64,000 nucleotides of DNA from Colimorpha sp045576855. GTDB taxonomy: Bacteria; Bacteroidota; Bacteroidia; Bacteroidales; P3. A program made the position numbers and the translations under genes. The stretch lies in assembly GCA_045576855.1 (NCBI GenBank), contig JAZNHG010000059.1, positions 52,768 through 116,767 on the forward strand, given 5' to 3'. Of this stretch, positions 42,992-50,518 are shown piece after piece (position 1 is the first letter of the stretch; each line of letters starts with the position of its first letter). A model generated the notes under the pieces. The model was not told the origin of the DNA, ran no database searches, and saw nothing but the letters and a program-made list of their open reading frames with translations.

Positions 42992-43386
42992 GTTTGGATG
43001 AAGTAAATAGAATCACCCTGGTTAATCTTGAGATTGAAAAAGCCCAATCCACGTACGACGATGCTGTTGTACTATCAGACCTTAACCGGCTCAGCAGCGC
43101 AGCAAGCCGACTATATTATGCCGTGTTCCATGCCGTCAGCGCTCTTTTGATACATGACAGTCACCTTGTCAAATCACACAAAGGTGCATTTGTAGCATTC
43201 TGTCAACATTACATCAATACAGGAAAACTACCCAAAGAAATGGGGCGATTGTTCAGCCAATTAGAAACCATGCGTGAGAACAGCGACTACAACTGCGTGT
43301 ACGAAGTATCAAAAGCAGAGCTGGCCGACCAACTCGCTCCTGCCAAGGAAATGATAGACACCATTGCTCGGATGGTGAAAGAATAG
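42988..43386 (+). CDS. hepT: HEPN-domain protein (UPF0332-like), probable toxin partner of MNT
   Basis: 132 residues, all helical. SSAASRLYYAVFHAVSALL and a C-terminal MRENSDYNCVYEV (R-x3-DY) fit HEPN proteins of the UPF0332 type. In toxin-antitoxin pairs the HEPN protein is an RNase kept in check by the MNT protein encoded just upstream; here the coupling (4-bp overlap) supports that. The usual Rx4-6H motif is not obvious, so catalytic activity is uncertain. Confidence 0.78.
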   Translation: MSLDEVNRITLVNLEIEKAQSTYDDAVVLSDLNRLSSAASRLYYAVFHAVSALLIHDSHLVKSHKGAFVAFCQHYINTGKLPKEMGRLFSQLETMRENSDYNCVYEVSKAELADQLAPAKEMIDTIARMVKE

Positions 43387-43414
43387 AACAACACATCATT
43401 CCCATCAGACCTGC

Positions 43415-43452
43415 CGCCGCACGGAAGAAACCTCCGTGCGGCGAATATTTTT
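43415..43452 (+). terminator. Terminator after the HEPN gene
   Basis: Perfect 11-bp stem CGCCGCACGGA/TCCGTGCGGCG with a 7-nt loop, then AATATTTTTT. Confidence 0.85.
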
Positions 43453-43483
43453 TGCAACTATCAGTTTAATACATCAGCCACCG

Positions 43484-43518
43484 TAAACCCTAAACCTTAA
43501 ACCTTAAACCTTAAATTT
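43484..43518 (+). repeat. Heptamer array upstream of the RNA copy 2 promoter
   Basis: TAAACCC, TAAACCT, TAAACCT, TAAACCT, TAAATTT. Confidence 0.88.
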
Positions 43519-43521
43519 ATT

Positions 43522-43551
43522 TTGCCATATCGGGAAATGTTTGTATCTTTG
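43522..43551 (+). promoter_or_regulatory. Promoter of RNA copy 2
   Basis: TTG 43522-43524, 19 bp, TATCTTTG 43544-43551. Confidence 0.75.
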
Positions 43552-43557
43552 CACCGA

Positions 43558-43795
43558 CTTTCGAGAGCGAAAGTTGTAAGCAAGAAAAGCATTGCAATAC
43601 TGTCCTTATCTATAAATTCGCCAAATTTAAAGCAGGAGGAAGAGCATTAATGCTTTCGCTTGAGTGTGTATGCTATATATATCAGCATACCGTCAGGCGT
43701 GAGATATGTTCCCAAATAAAGTTCGTTCCTGCAAAGGTGTTTGGCGATACCTATAGATAAACGACATGAGCACATAACCTCATGCCTTTTCTTAT
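43558..43795 (+). ncRNA. Structured RNA element, copy 2
   Basis: About 238 nt from a strong promoter to an intrinsic terminator (CATGAG 43765-43770, loop, CTCATG 43779-43784, then CCTTTTCTT). Helices: TTATCTATA 43606-43614 with TATAGATAA 43752-43760; CGCCAAA 43619-43625 with TTTGGCG 43740-43746; GCAGGA 43632-43637 with TCCTGC 43727-43732. Local hairpins are CTTTCG/CGAAAG, AGCA/TGCT and GTATGCT/AGCATAC. Copy 1 at 38252-38505 keeps the same pairings with different bases. Candidates to test are 6S RNA or one of the Bacteroidales-specific RNA motifs; I cannot assign it by eye. Confidence 0.78.
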
Positions 43796-43840
43796 TATAT
43801 AAAAGATTAATTTCCGTTGGGGGGTCGGAGCTGCTTTAAT

Positions 43841-44356
43841 ATGAAAGAGATTTTATGCAAACAAAGCAAGGAAACCAGATGCTACATCATGTCAATAGTC
43901 ATGGTTTTTGAAGGGTACAACCAAATAAACGAAATGACAGAACTTCATGGTGAGATGCTTCTTGATGTTTTGGGTCTATCAAGAGAAGAGATTGAAAGGT
44001 TTCCCATGCCTAAAGACTTTTCTCAAATAGTAGCCCATCTAAAGCCCATTTCTGACCCAGAGGTAAGACACTGGATTATACGCAATTCTTACTCGCCAGT
44101 ACTCAAAAGTAGGAGAAGGGATGCTTTAAGAGATTTTAGAACATTTTGCAGTGCTTTGGAATGGGATGCAAAAGAGATTAAAGAGACTATGGAATTAACA
44201 GAAGAATTGGACGGTTTAAAACCAATAGACGGAGGGGGATTGAGTTCAAATTTTAGTGTAAATAATGGTTCTGGCTCCAATACGGGTTCGGGGTGCCTTT
44301 CGGTCATTGCGTTGATAATTGTAAGCACATTGTTATGTTCATTTATACTATTATAG
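43841..44356 (+). CDS. Small protein with C-terminal membrane anchor, unknown function
   Basis: 171 residues. The helical, charged N-terminal part contains LLDVLGLSREEIERFPMPKDF. A Gly/Ser/Asn linker (NNGSGSNTGSGC) precedes a C-terminal hydrophobic segment (LSVIALIIVSTLLCSFILL). I recognise no family. It is the first gene of an AT-rich cluster and follows RNA copy 2 by 45 bp. A start at 43889 (MSIVMVFEG) is also possible. Confidence 0.6.
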   Translation: MKEILCKQSKETRCYIMSIVMVFEGYNQINEMTELHGEMLLDVLGLSREEIERFPMPKDFSQIVAHLKPISDPEVRHWIIRNSYSPVLKSRRRDALRDFRTFCSALEWDAKEIKETMELTEELDGLKPIDGGGLSSNFSVNNGSGSNTGSGCLSVIALIIVSTLLCSFILL

Positions 44357-44439
44357 GAAATGACTATAACAACACGTGTATGTTTGGTCGGACAATCCAT
44401 TTGAGAGAATGGTAGTCGAATTACGAATAATGAAATGAT

Positions 44440-44952
44440 ATGGCTGGTTTTGTTTTAATGCTTGTCGTTTTGGCCGTTTGTGGTTTACTTTTTGGCAAAG
44501 CTGATACAAAAAAGGAACTACTCAATCAAGTAGGTCTGGATTTGAGTTCTAATAGATATGAAACAAAAAAGGAGGATGAATTTAAGAAGTATGCATTACG
44601 GGCAATGAGAGAGGTTGTAAATCTTGATTATTATAGGGCAACTGACGAAAAATCCTTTTTGGATTTCATGTCTGATAAATTGGACCTTGCAGTAAATGGC
44701 AGAAGTGTGGAGAATAGTTGGGGCGGTTTTGATTATGAATCACTTAATTTAGGAGTAAAAAAACATTATACTGATCATGCTTATACGGTTGTCTATAGGA
44801 GAAAGATGGACTTAAAGAATGGCAATAACACACAATTGTCCAGATATATTGATTTCACCGACAAGAAGAGTGCGAAACACTATTGTGAGATACTATGGGA
44901 TAAATATCAATATCCGTGGCCTAGTGATTGGATGCAAAATGATGGACTTTAA
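44440..44952 (+). CDS. Membrane-anchored protein of unknown function
   Basis: 170 residues. An N-terminal hydrophobic segment (FVLMLVVLAVCGLLF) is followed by a soluble domain with VKKHYTDHAYTVVYRRKMD and an AKHYCEILWDKYQYPWP segment. No family recognised. AT-rich. Confidence 0.6.
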   Translation: MAGFVLMLVVLAVCGLLFGKADTKKELLNQVGLDLSSNRYETKKEDEFKKYALRAMREVVNLDYYRATDEKSFLDFMSDKLDLAVNGRSVENSWGGFDYESLNLGVKKHYTDHAYTVVYRRKMDLKNGNNTQLSRYIDFTDKKSAKHYCEILWDKYQYPWPSDWMQNDGL

Positions 44953-44984
44953 CTTATAAGCGAATAACAATCAATATTGTACCC

Positions 44985-45500
44985 ATGAAAAGACTTCTAC
45001 TTATTACGCTGTGCATAATAACTCTGGCGTCCTGCGGCTTATCACAGAAACCCACACAAGATGATAATGCCAATACTCGATGGCCGGATTTCCTCCGTGA
45101 TTGGGCAGTAGATTATGAAATCAATGATCCGCAGCGGCAGGCTATCCTCGATCAGATAGACACCCTGTATCGGTTGGTGGATGACAGCACAGAGAACTCT
45201 GGGCTCTTGTGCGAGAAGCTGTGCCAAGTGCAGACCACTATCAGCGATGCCATCATGCACGATTCCTCGCTGGTGTTCCCCTTGATGATGCGGGCCACGG
45301 CACGAAACATCTACGGGAAGATATATAATAATCCCTGGCTTATTGAATTGGACTGCAACTGTAATGTGTTTGAATATCTTTTGATAGATTCAAGATGGTA
45401 CACCTCCAGCCGAGAGCATTTGGATCTGATGTACACCTCATTCATTGGTCTTTCGTGGCAGGCACCAGAACGTTTCGCGAATCTGATGCGAGACGTATGA
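44985..45500 (+). CDS. Lipoprotein, 5' member of a truncated paralogous pair
   Basis: 171 residues with lipobox LASC. The mature part contains DPQRQAILDQIDTLYRLVDDS and FPLMMRATARNIYGKI. The next gene is a paralogue that matches from about residue 42 onward and continues further at its C-terminus, while this one stops after RFANLMRDV. It therefore looks like a C-terminally shortened copy. Function unknown. Confidence 0.65.
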   Translation: MKRLLLITLCIITLASCGLSQKPTQDDNANTRWPDFLRDWAVDYEINDPQRQAILDQIDTLYRLVDDSTENSGLLCEKLCQVQTTISDAIMHDSSLVFPLMMRATARNIYGKIYNNPWLIELDCNCNVFEYLLIDSRWYTSSREHLDLMYTSFIGLSWQAPERFANLMRDV

Positions 45501-45522
45501 CATAAACACTGATGCTCAACGC

Positions 45523-46221
45523 ATGGCAGTTATTGACCAAATCATATCGGTCTTTGATATGATAGACGATAGCACACTGACAAAAGAGCAACTGGATGAA
45601 CCTATTTGCAAGCTGAAAGAGACACTCATGCATATCATCGAGACAGATTCATCTTTTGAGTTTGCTCAGATGATGCGTGCCACTGCAAGAAATATTGCAG
45701 GACGCATGCCTCGTGATGAGAGATTGGCTACAGATTGTATTTTTGATTTGATGATGGGTGATTGTCGTTGGCAAACATTCAGCAGCGATAAACAAGACTT
45801 GATGTACACTTCGCTTTTCTATAATTCATGGCAAGCATTGGGCCGGATGGCAAACATCATTCTTACAAAGTCTGATGATAATAACTTGGCATTAACAACA
45901 ATAGTCATCACAAATCACATTGATACGGTGATGGACAATCTGCGTGTTGTATTCATTACAAAAACAGATACAATAGTGGTACTTACCGAGAACGACGACT
46001 TGATTGTATATGACAATGAGGATGGGGCTGGCATCAAGACCGTATTCATTCCTCCATATATTCTACTCGAAGCCTTGCTTACTACAAACACAATCACCAT
46101 AGAGTACGACACTCCTTACGAACATATTCAAATGACAGGTTTCCCGCAGATACATTTTGAAGAACAAGTTAAAGACTGCCCACGGTTGATGGCGGTGATG
46201 AATGAAATAGAAAAAAAATGA
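45523..46221 (+). CDS. Paralogue of the preceding lipoprotein lacking its signal peptide
   Basis: 232 residues from ATG 45523. The frame is open upstream and encodes DINTDAQRMAVIDQI, aligned with YEINDPQRQAILDQI of the preceding gene. Shared blocks include IDDSTLTKEQL/VDDSTENSGLL, QMMRATARNIAGRM and a QDLMYTS segment. No signal peptide or lipobox is present, so as it stands the product would stay in the cytoplasm. Most likely a remnant of a tandem duplication with loss of one 3' and one 5' end. Confidence 0.6.
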   Translation: MAVIDQIISVFDMIDDSTLTKEQLDEPICKLKETLMHIIETDSSFEFAQMMRATARNIAGRMPRDERLATDCIFDLMMGDCRWQTFSSDKQDLMYTSLFYNSWQALGRMANIILTKSDDNNLALTTIVITNHIDTVMDNLRVVFITKTDTIVVLTENDDLIVYDNEDGAGIKTVFIPPYILLEALLTTNTITIEYDTPYEHIQMTGFPQIHFEEQVKDCPRLMAVMNEIEKK

Positions 46222-46393
46222 ATAAACTATTACAACTATGTATTGCGAACACTACAGAAAACGAATTGCACAAGTATTTGTTGGGGGTCTTTCCTATTTG
46301 TTTTTAATTTATTATCATCTCTCTGCCGCAATGTTGCTGCAGGACGGAACGGTTTTGTAATATCCAATTTTCAAACAAAAAAATATTTTGAAT

Positions 46394-47077
46394 ATGAAAA
46401 AATCATGTATATTGATTGCAGCAGGTATTTTGCTCGTTTCGTGCAAAAGTAAGGTTTCTTCACCGATAGACAATGAAACCAATTATGTCATTACATCCGA
46501 AGAACAAGAGTATCGAGCAATGGATGCTGCTGACAAGGAATTAAAGGATTCTATCGGTTCCCAATATAATCCTGACGAGAATGGTGTCTGTGAGGGTTTA
46601 CCTGATAAGTATATCGCCAAGAATAAGGTGGAGGAAGGTTTGTTATCGTCCTTTAAAGGATATTATAAGGCTGTTATGAAGAAAGATATTGAGAAGGCCA
46701 AATCATACATCTGCCCGAAGGTCATTTCTCTTGTAAGAGAAAAATTTCCTCAATATACAGATGATGAGGTTGAAGATGCTGTTACGAGTGTTATATCTGA
46801 CTTCTCTGAATCACAAGACATTATGAGAACGCTCTTTGAGGGCTTCAAGAAAGCCGTTCCCGTTGTTACTCAACTATATAAATTACAATCAAAGGAAGGG
46901 CGTCTTCTTTATTCGGTACATTACTCAATAGTGATATTGTGTACTGCGGATGATGAAAATTATTCTGCGTGGCATTTGCCTTCGTTAATGTATGCCGCAA
47001 GTTACGATATGGGGAATCATTGGTACTTTATCGAACTAGTAGAAGATACAGACGAGGTACTAGAAGACTTCAGATAG
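46394..47077 (+). CDS. Lipoprotein of unknown function
   Basis: About 227 residues starting MKKSCILIAAGILLVSC, a clear lipoprotein signal. The mature domain contains FKGYYKAVMKKDIEKAKSYI and VHYSIVILCTADDENYSAWH, which suggest an NTF2-like or DUF3828-like alpha+beta fold. AT-rich cluster member. Confidence 0.65.
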   Translation: MKKSCILIAAGILLVSCKSKVSSPIDNETNYVITSEEQEYRAMDAADKELKDSIGSQYNPDENGVCEGLPDKYIAKNKVEEGLLSSFKGYYKAVMKKDIEKAKSYICPKVISLVREKFPQYTDDEVEDAVTSVISDFSESQDIMRTLFEGFKKAVPVVTQLYKLQSKEGRLLYSVHYSIVILCTADDENYSAWHLPSLMYAASYDMGNHWYFIELVEDTDEVLEDFR

Positions 47078-47103
47078 TCTGTTCTTGTTAAGGTGAATTA
47101 AGT

Positions 47104-47454
47104 ATGAGTAATATGGAACAAATAATAAAGAACATTGACGAATTATTGGGACAATTGAAAAAATGTGCCTATGGCTGGACTATGCCATCGGGAAATGAAA
47201 CGGGATGTATGCCATCCCATTTTGCTAGTAATACAATAAAATTGTTTGCGGAAATAGATAAAATCAATGAAGTTTCACCCGGTTTTTGGGGAGAAAATGA
47301 ATACAATACCGTATATGACTGCGAGAGGTTGTCAAGGCACGATTTAGTTTGGGCTTCTGACAAAGCTTGCAAGAATTCCGAAGATATAGTTTTGAAATAT
47401 CTTGTTCAAATAACAGAAATAGTTGAAATGATTCATCGTAACTCAAAATTTTAA
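47104..47454 (+). CDS. Small cytoplasmic protein of unknown function
   Basis: 116 residues with no signal peptide or membrane segment. Acidic and helical, with EQIIKNIDELLGQLKKCAYG at the start. It lies 26 bp after the preceding lipoprotein gene and 5 bp before the next gene. Confidence 0.55.
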   Translation: MSNMEQIIKNIDELLGQLKKCAYGWTMPSGNETGCMPSHFASNTIKLFAEIDKINEVSPGFWGENEYNTVYDCERLSRHDLVWASDKACKNSEDIVLKYLVQITEIVEMIHRNSKF

Positions 47455-47459
47455 CAAAA

Positions 47460-48020
47460 ATGAAGAAATCGCTGCTTATTATCACTGCTATATGTCTAAT
47501 AGGAGTAAGCAATACAGTTCATTCACAGGAATTAAAATTTCTCGGAGTACCATTTGGAACTGCTTCAAAAGAATTTAATCACAGATTAATGGATAAAGGA
47601 TTTACGTGGGTAACGGGAATAGATAATACTACAAATCGGGAATATAGGGGTGAATTAAAAGGTGACTTTTGGAAAGTTCGAGATTGTGAGATTTATCTTA
47701 AATCCTTTTATAACGATTATACTAAAACATTCCCCATTACGGAAGCATGGGTTATCATTCCTACTGATGGAATGCAGACGGATGAATTTGCCAAATTATA
47801 TCAAGAATTGATTTCTGATTTTGAAGGTAAATATGGTGATTTTTCCGAAATCAAATATCCTTCAGATGAAATACAAACAATATGGCATTTAAACAATGGG
47901 GATATTTTTGTAGAAACAACAATGACTTTTTCTATAAGGATAAGATACGTCAGTTCACTTCGATTGAAACAAATTGAAGAGGCAAATCGCTTCAAAGGGA
48001 ATGGTAGTAGTGATTTGTAA
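47460..48020 (+). CDS. Secreted protein of unknown function
   Basis: 186 residues with signal peptide MKKSLLIITAICLIGVSNTV ending near HSQ. The mature part starts ELKFLGVPFGTASKEFNHRL, a pattern frequent in small Bacteroidota periplasmic proteins. Function unknown. AT-rich cluster member. Confidence 0.65.
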   Translation: MKKSLLIITAICLIGVSNTVHSQELKFLGVPFGTASKEFNHRLMDKGFTWVTGIDNTTNREYRGELKGDFWKVRDCEIYLKSFYNDYTKTFPITEAWVIIPTDGMQTDEFAKLYQELISDFEGKYGDFSEIKYPSDEIQTIWHLNNGDIFVETTMTFSIRIRYVSSLRLKQIEEANRFKGNGSSDL

Positions 48021-48095
48021 TGAGGAACGATACCGTATGGTCTGAAGAATTGGGCTCGTATATTTGGGATATAAAGCAGAAATAAAGATACTATT

Positions 48096-48923
48096 ATGAA
48101 AAAAACAGTTTTATTGATTACACTAGCTGTCATTATTGTGTCTGCTTGTGGAAACAAGCAGAATAAAAACAGCATCCCTAAATTAGAAACGTATTCCAAG
48201 GATCGTTTTGAAGCAATCGTTTCTCAGATGGCAAAAGTGGAGGATGTGCTACTGTATGAAAAAAGATGGGATAAGGCTGCCAAAATGGAGTTTGACAGAC
48301 TCGCGGACACTCTGCTGCACCTTGTTGAGCACAGCGACAATCCAATATTGAGAGTCGGCACAAGGGCATTTGCGTTTTCTATAGAGGGCAATCTGTATGA
48401 TATGGGTGCGATACATTATTTGGTAGATAGTATTGACAAAATGGCAGAGGTACCTTACCGTTGGACGATAGTATCGCAAAACGAAGATTCATTGAATATG
48501 GAAATGGAAATACCCCCTATGGACGATAACAATAATTGGATTGACCTGGATATCTTCTATTCAAAACAATGGGAGAAAGACAGCTTGCCCGCGATGTTCT
48601 CCATATTGATCCCAAGAACACTGCTGAAAGACACAAACCAATTCTTTCTGATGTTTGTCAACACGCTTTCCGACACAACGGGAGGAGTTGTCAAGCATCT
48701 TTTCAACTGGGAGGAAACCTATCATGAGGTGTACGAAGAAGAATGTTATATCCGGTTACCGCTTAATGTTGTGCTTGCATGTATTGAAGAGACAGACGGA
48801 ATTGTAATCCACTATGAGGACGGAAACAGAGGGGTGATGCACAGCACCTATGTTTTCAAGGAGCAGTATCTTGATTACTTAAAAGAATACTGCAAGGGTA
48901 TTAAAAGTTACTTGAATAACTAA
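48096..48923 (+). CDS. Lipoprotein of unknown function, possible distant relative of 44985/45523
   Basis: 275 residues with lipobox VSAC. The segment LADTLLHLVEHSDNPILRVGTRAFAFSIEGNL has the same layout as LKETLMHIIETDSS ... MMRATARNIAG in the gene at 45523, so the two may be distant paralogues. The C-terminal half is unrelated. Last gene of the AT-rich cluster. Confidence 0.65.
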   Translation: MKKTVLLITLAVIIVSACGNKQNKNSIPKLETYSKDRFEAIVSQMAKVEDVLLYEKRWDKAAKMEFDRLADTLLHLVEHSDNPILRVGTRAFAFSIEGNLYDMGAIHYLVDSIDKMAEVPYRWTIVSQNEDSLNMEMEIPPMDDNNNWIDLDIFYSKQWEKDSLPAMFSILIPRTLLKDTNQFFLMFVNTLSDTTGGVVKHLFNWEETYHEVYEEECYIRLPLNVVLACIEETDGIVIHYEDGNRGVMHSTYVFKEQYLDYLKEYCKGIKSYLNN

Positions 48924-49253
48924 TCTCGGTTCTTTTCTAGTCAAATCTATATATCTTATAAGTTGACCGCTGACGCGACAACCTGCGTAGCCGGCGCGAG
49001 TAAAACGATGCGTATAATCTACAAGATTTACAAGATTTCGCGATGCCGCAGGCGAGCAGGAGGATATTGGATTTATAGAACTCCTCTTTAGATAATAATC
49101 CTTCGTTGATATATCACCGACAGATCGCCAAGGCTTCACTATAGGAACACTATAGGAACACTATAGGAAACATAGCGGTACCATAGACCGAGGCAAAGTT
49201 TGATCAAACTTTGAGTAAAGGGGGAGTAAAACCTAAAGGCTCTCCGAAGGGCT
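48924..49253. other. Gene-free region between convergent genes with three repeat types
   Basis: Holds one copy of the ACAAGATTTACAAGATTTCGCG repeat type (49016-49062), three perfect 11-bp units CACTATAGGAA (49137-49169) and an 18-bp perfect palindrome AAAGTTTGATCAAACTTT (49195-49212) that may end sdaA transcription. Confidence 0.75.
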
Positions 49254-50462
49254 TCAGTCGTCTAGCGCCAGGCCGCCGAGGGAGGTCTCTTTGTAGAGGC
49301 TGGGGAGGTCGTGGCCGGTGAGTTTCATGGTGCGGACCACCTTGTCGAAGCTGATGATGTGACGGCCGTCGCTCATCATGGCGTAGATGTTGATGTCGAG
49401 GGCGCGGAGGGCGGCCATGGCGTTGCGCTCGATGCAGGGTATCTGCACGAGGCCGCACAGCGGGTCGCACGTGAGGCCCAGGTTGTGCTCCATAGCCATC
49501 TCGGCGGCGTACTCTATCTGCTTGGGGCTGCCGCCGAAGAGCTGGTTGCTGGCCACAGCGGCCATCACGCAGGCGCTGCCCACCTCGGCCTGGCAGCCCG
49601 CTTCGGCGCCGCTGATGGTGGCGTTGGTCTTGATAACGTTGGCGAAAAGGCCCGCCGTGGCCATAGCCCGCAGGATCTCTCGGTCGCTGAAGCCGTGGTT
49701 CTTCTTCAGATGATACAGCACCGCCGGCAGCACGCCGCTGGAGCCGCAGGTGGGGGCGGTGACAATCTTGGCGCCGCAGGCGTTCTGCTCGCTGGTGGCC
49801 AGGGCATAGGCGATGACGAGGGCGCGGCTCTGCAGCGAGGGTTTGAAGCCGCTGGCGCGGACAAAGTACTGGTGCGCCTTGGAGCGCAGGTGCAGGCCAC
49901 CGGCGATGACGCGGTCGTCCTGGAGGCCCTCCTCGATGGTCTGCTGCATCTGCTGCCACATCTCCTCGAGGTACATCCACAACGTGCCGTCCTCGCACTG
50001 CTCCACATACTCCCAGAAGCTCAGACCCTCTTTTTCGATATACTCCATGATGTCCCGCATGGTGTTGTGCGGGTAGACCTCGCCCTCCGGCGTGATGCCC
50101 AGCGGCACCTCGCCCTCCTCGGTGGCCAAATAGCCGCCACCGATGCTGTAGACCAGCCAGTGGTCGACGACACCGCCGTCGGCATCCAGCGCCTCGAAGA
50201 GCATGCCGTTGGTGTGGAACGGCTTGACGATGTCTGCCCGCCAGACGATTTCCACCTCTTTGGGTGCCAGGCCGCGCTTGATGGCAACGTCGGTGTGGTG
50301 CCCACGGCCCGTGGCGGCGAGGGAACCGTAGAGGGTGACGCGGTAGCGCGAAGCGGTATTCTTGGTGCGGGCGGCGAACATCGTGGCCGCTCGGTGGGGT
50401 CCCATGGTGTGGCTGCTGCTGGGACCGAGACCTATCTTGTAGATTTTCTTGATTGTTTCCAT
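49254..50462 (-). CDS. sdaA: L-serine ammonia-lyase (iron-sulfur, single chain)
   Basis: 402 residues. Deaminates L-serine to pyruvate with a [4Fe-4S] cluster. The N-terminal beta domain has the signature GLGPSSSHTMGPHRAA. The catalytic domain has the Cys-bearing motifs IVTAPTCGSSGVLPAVL, SGAEAGCQAEVGSA and NLGLTCDPLCGLVQIPCIERN. It fits amino-acid fermentation, together with aspA. Downstream of a secreted-protein gene in the same direction. Confidence 0.95.
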   Translation of the reverse strand: METIKKIYKIGLGPSSSHTMGPHRAATMFAARTKNTASRYRVTLYGSLAATGRGHHTDVAIKRGLAPKEVEIVWRADIVKPFHTNGMLFEALDADGGVVDHWLVYSIGGGYLATEEGEVPLGITPEGEVYPHNTMRDIMEYIEKEGLSFWEYVEQCEDGTLWMYLEEMWQQMQQTIEEGLQDDRVIAGGLHLRSKAHQYFVRASGFKPSLQSRALVIAYALATSEQNACGAKIVTAPTCGSSGVLPAVLYHLKKNHGFSDREILRAMATAGLFANVIKTNATISGAEAGCQAEVGSACVMAAVASNQLFGGSPKQIEYAAEMAMEHNLGLTCDPLCGLVQIPCIERNAMAALRALDINIYAMMSDGRHIISFDKVVRTMKLTGHDLPSLYKETSLGGLALDD

Positions 50463-50474
50463 TTGTTTTTAATT

Positions 50475-50508
50475 TAAGTAGTTAAGTAGACAGGAGTTAA
50501 GTAGTTAA
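50475..50508 (+). repeat. 8-bp-period array between sdaA and the upstream gene
   Basis: Nearly the same sequence as the array after nqrE (34618): TAGTTAAGTAGACAG, then GAGTTAAGTAGTTAA. Confidence 0.8.
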
Positions 50509-50518
50509 AGCAAATACC

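Noticed and set aside
43558..43795. Assigning the structured RNA as 6S RNA, SRP RNA, RNase P RNA or tmRNA.
   Set aside because: Length could fit 6S, but a single long rod is not obvious. No tRNA-like ends, tag reading frame, SRP GGAA hairpin pair or RNase P core could be recognised, so it is left unnamed.
46218..46307. A 29-codon open frame overlapping the end of the 45523 gene (MNKLLQLCIANTTENELH).
   Set aside because: Too short, no homology or secretion signal recognised; it may be a remnant of a gene but cannot be supported.
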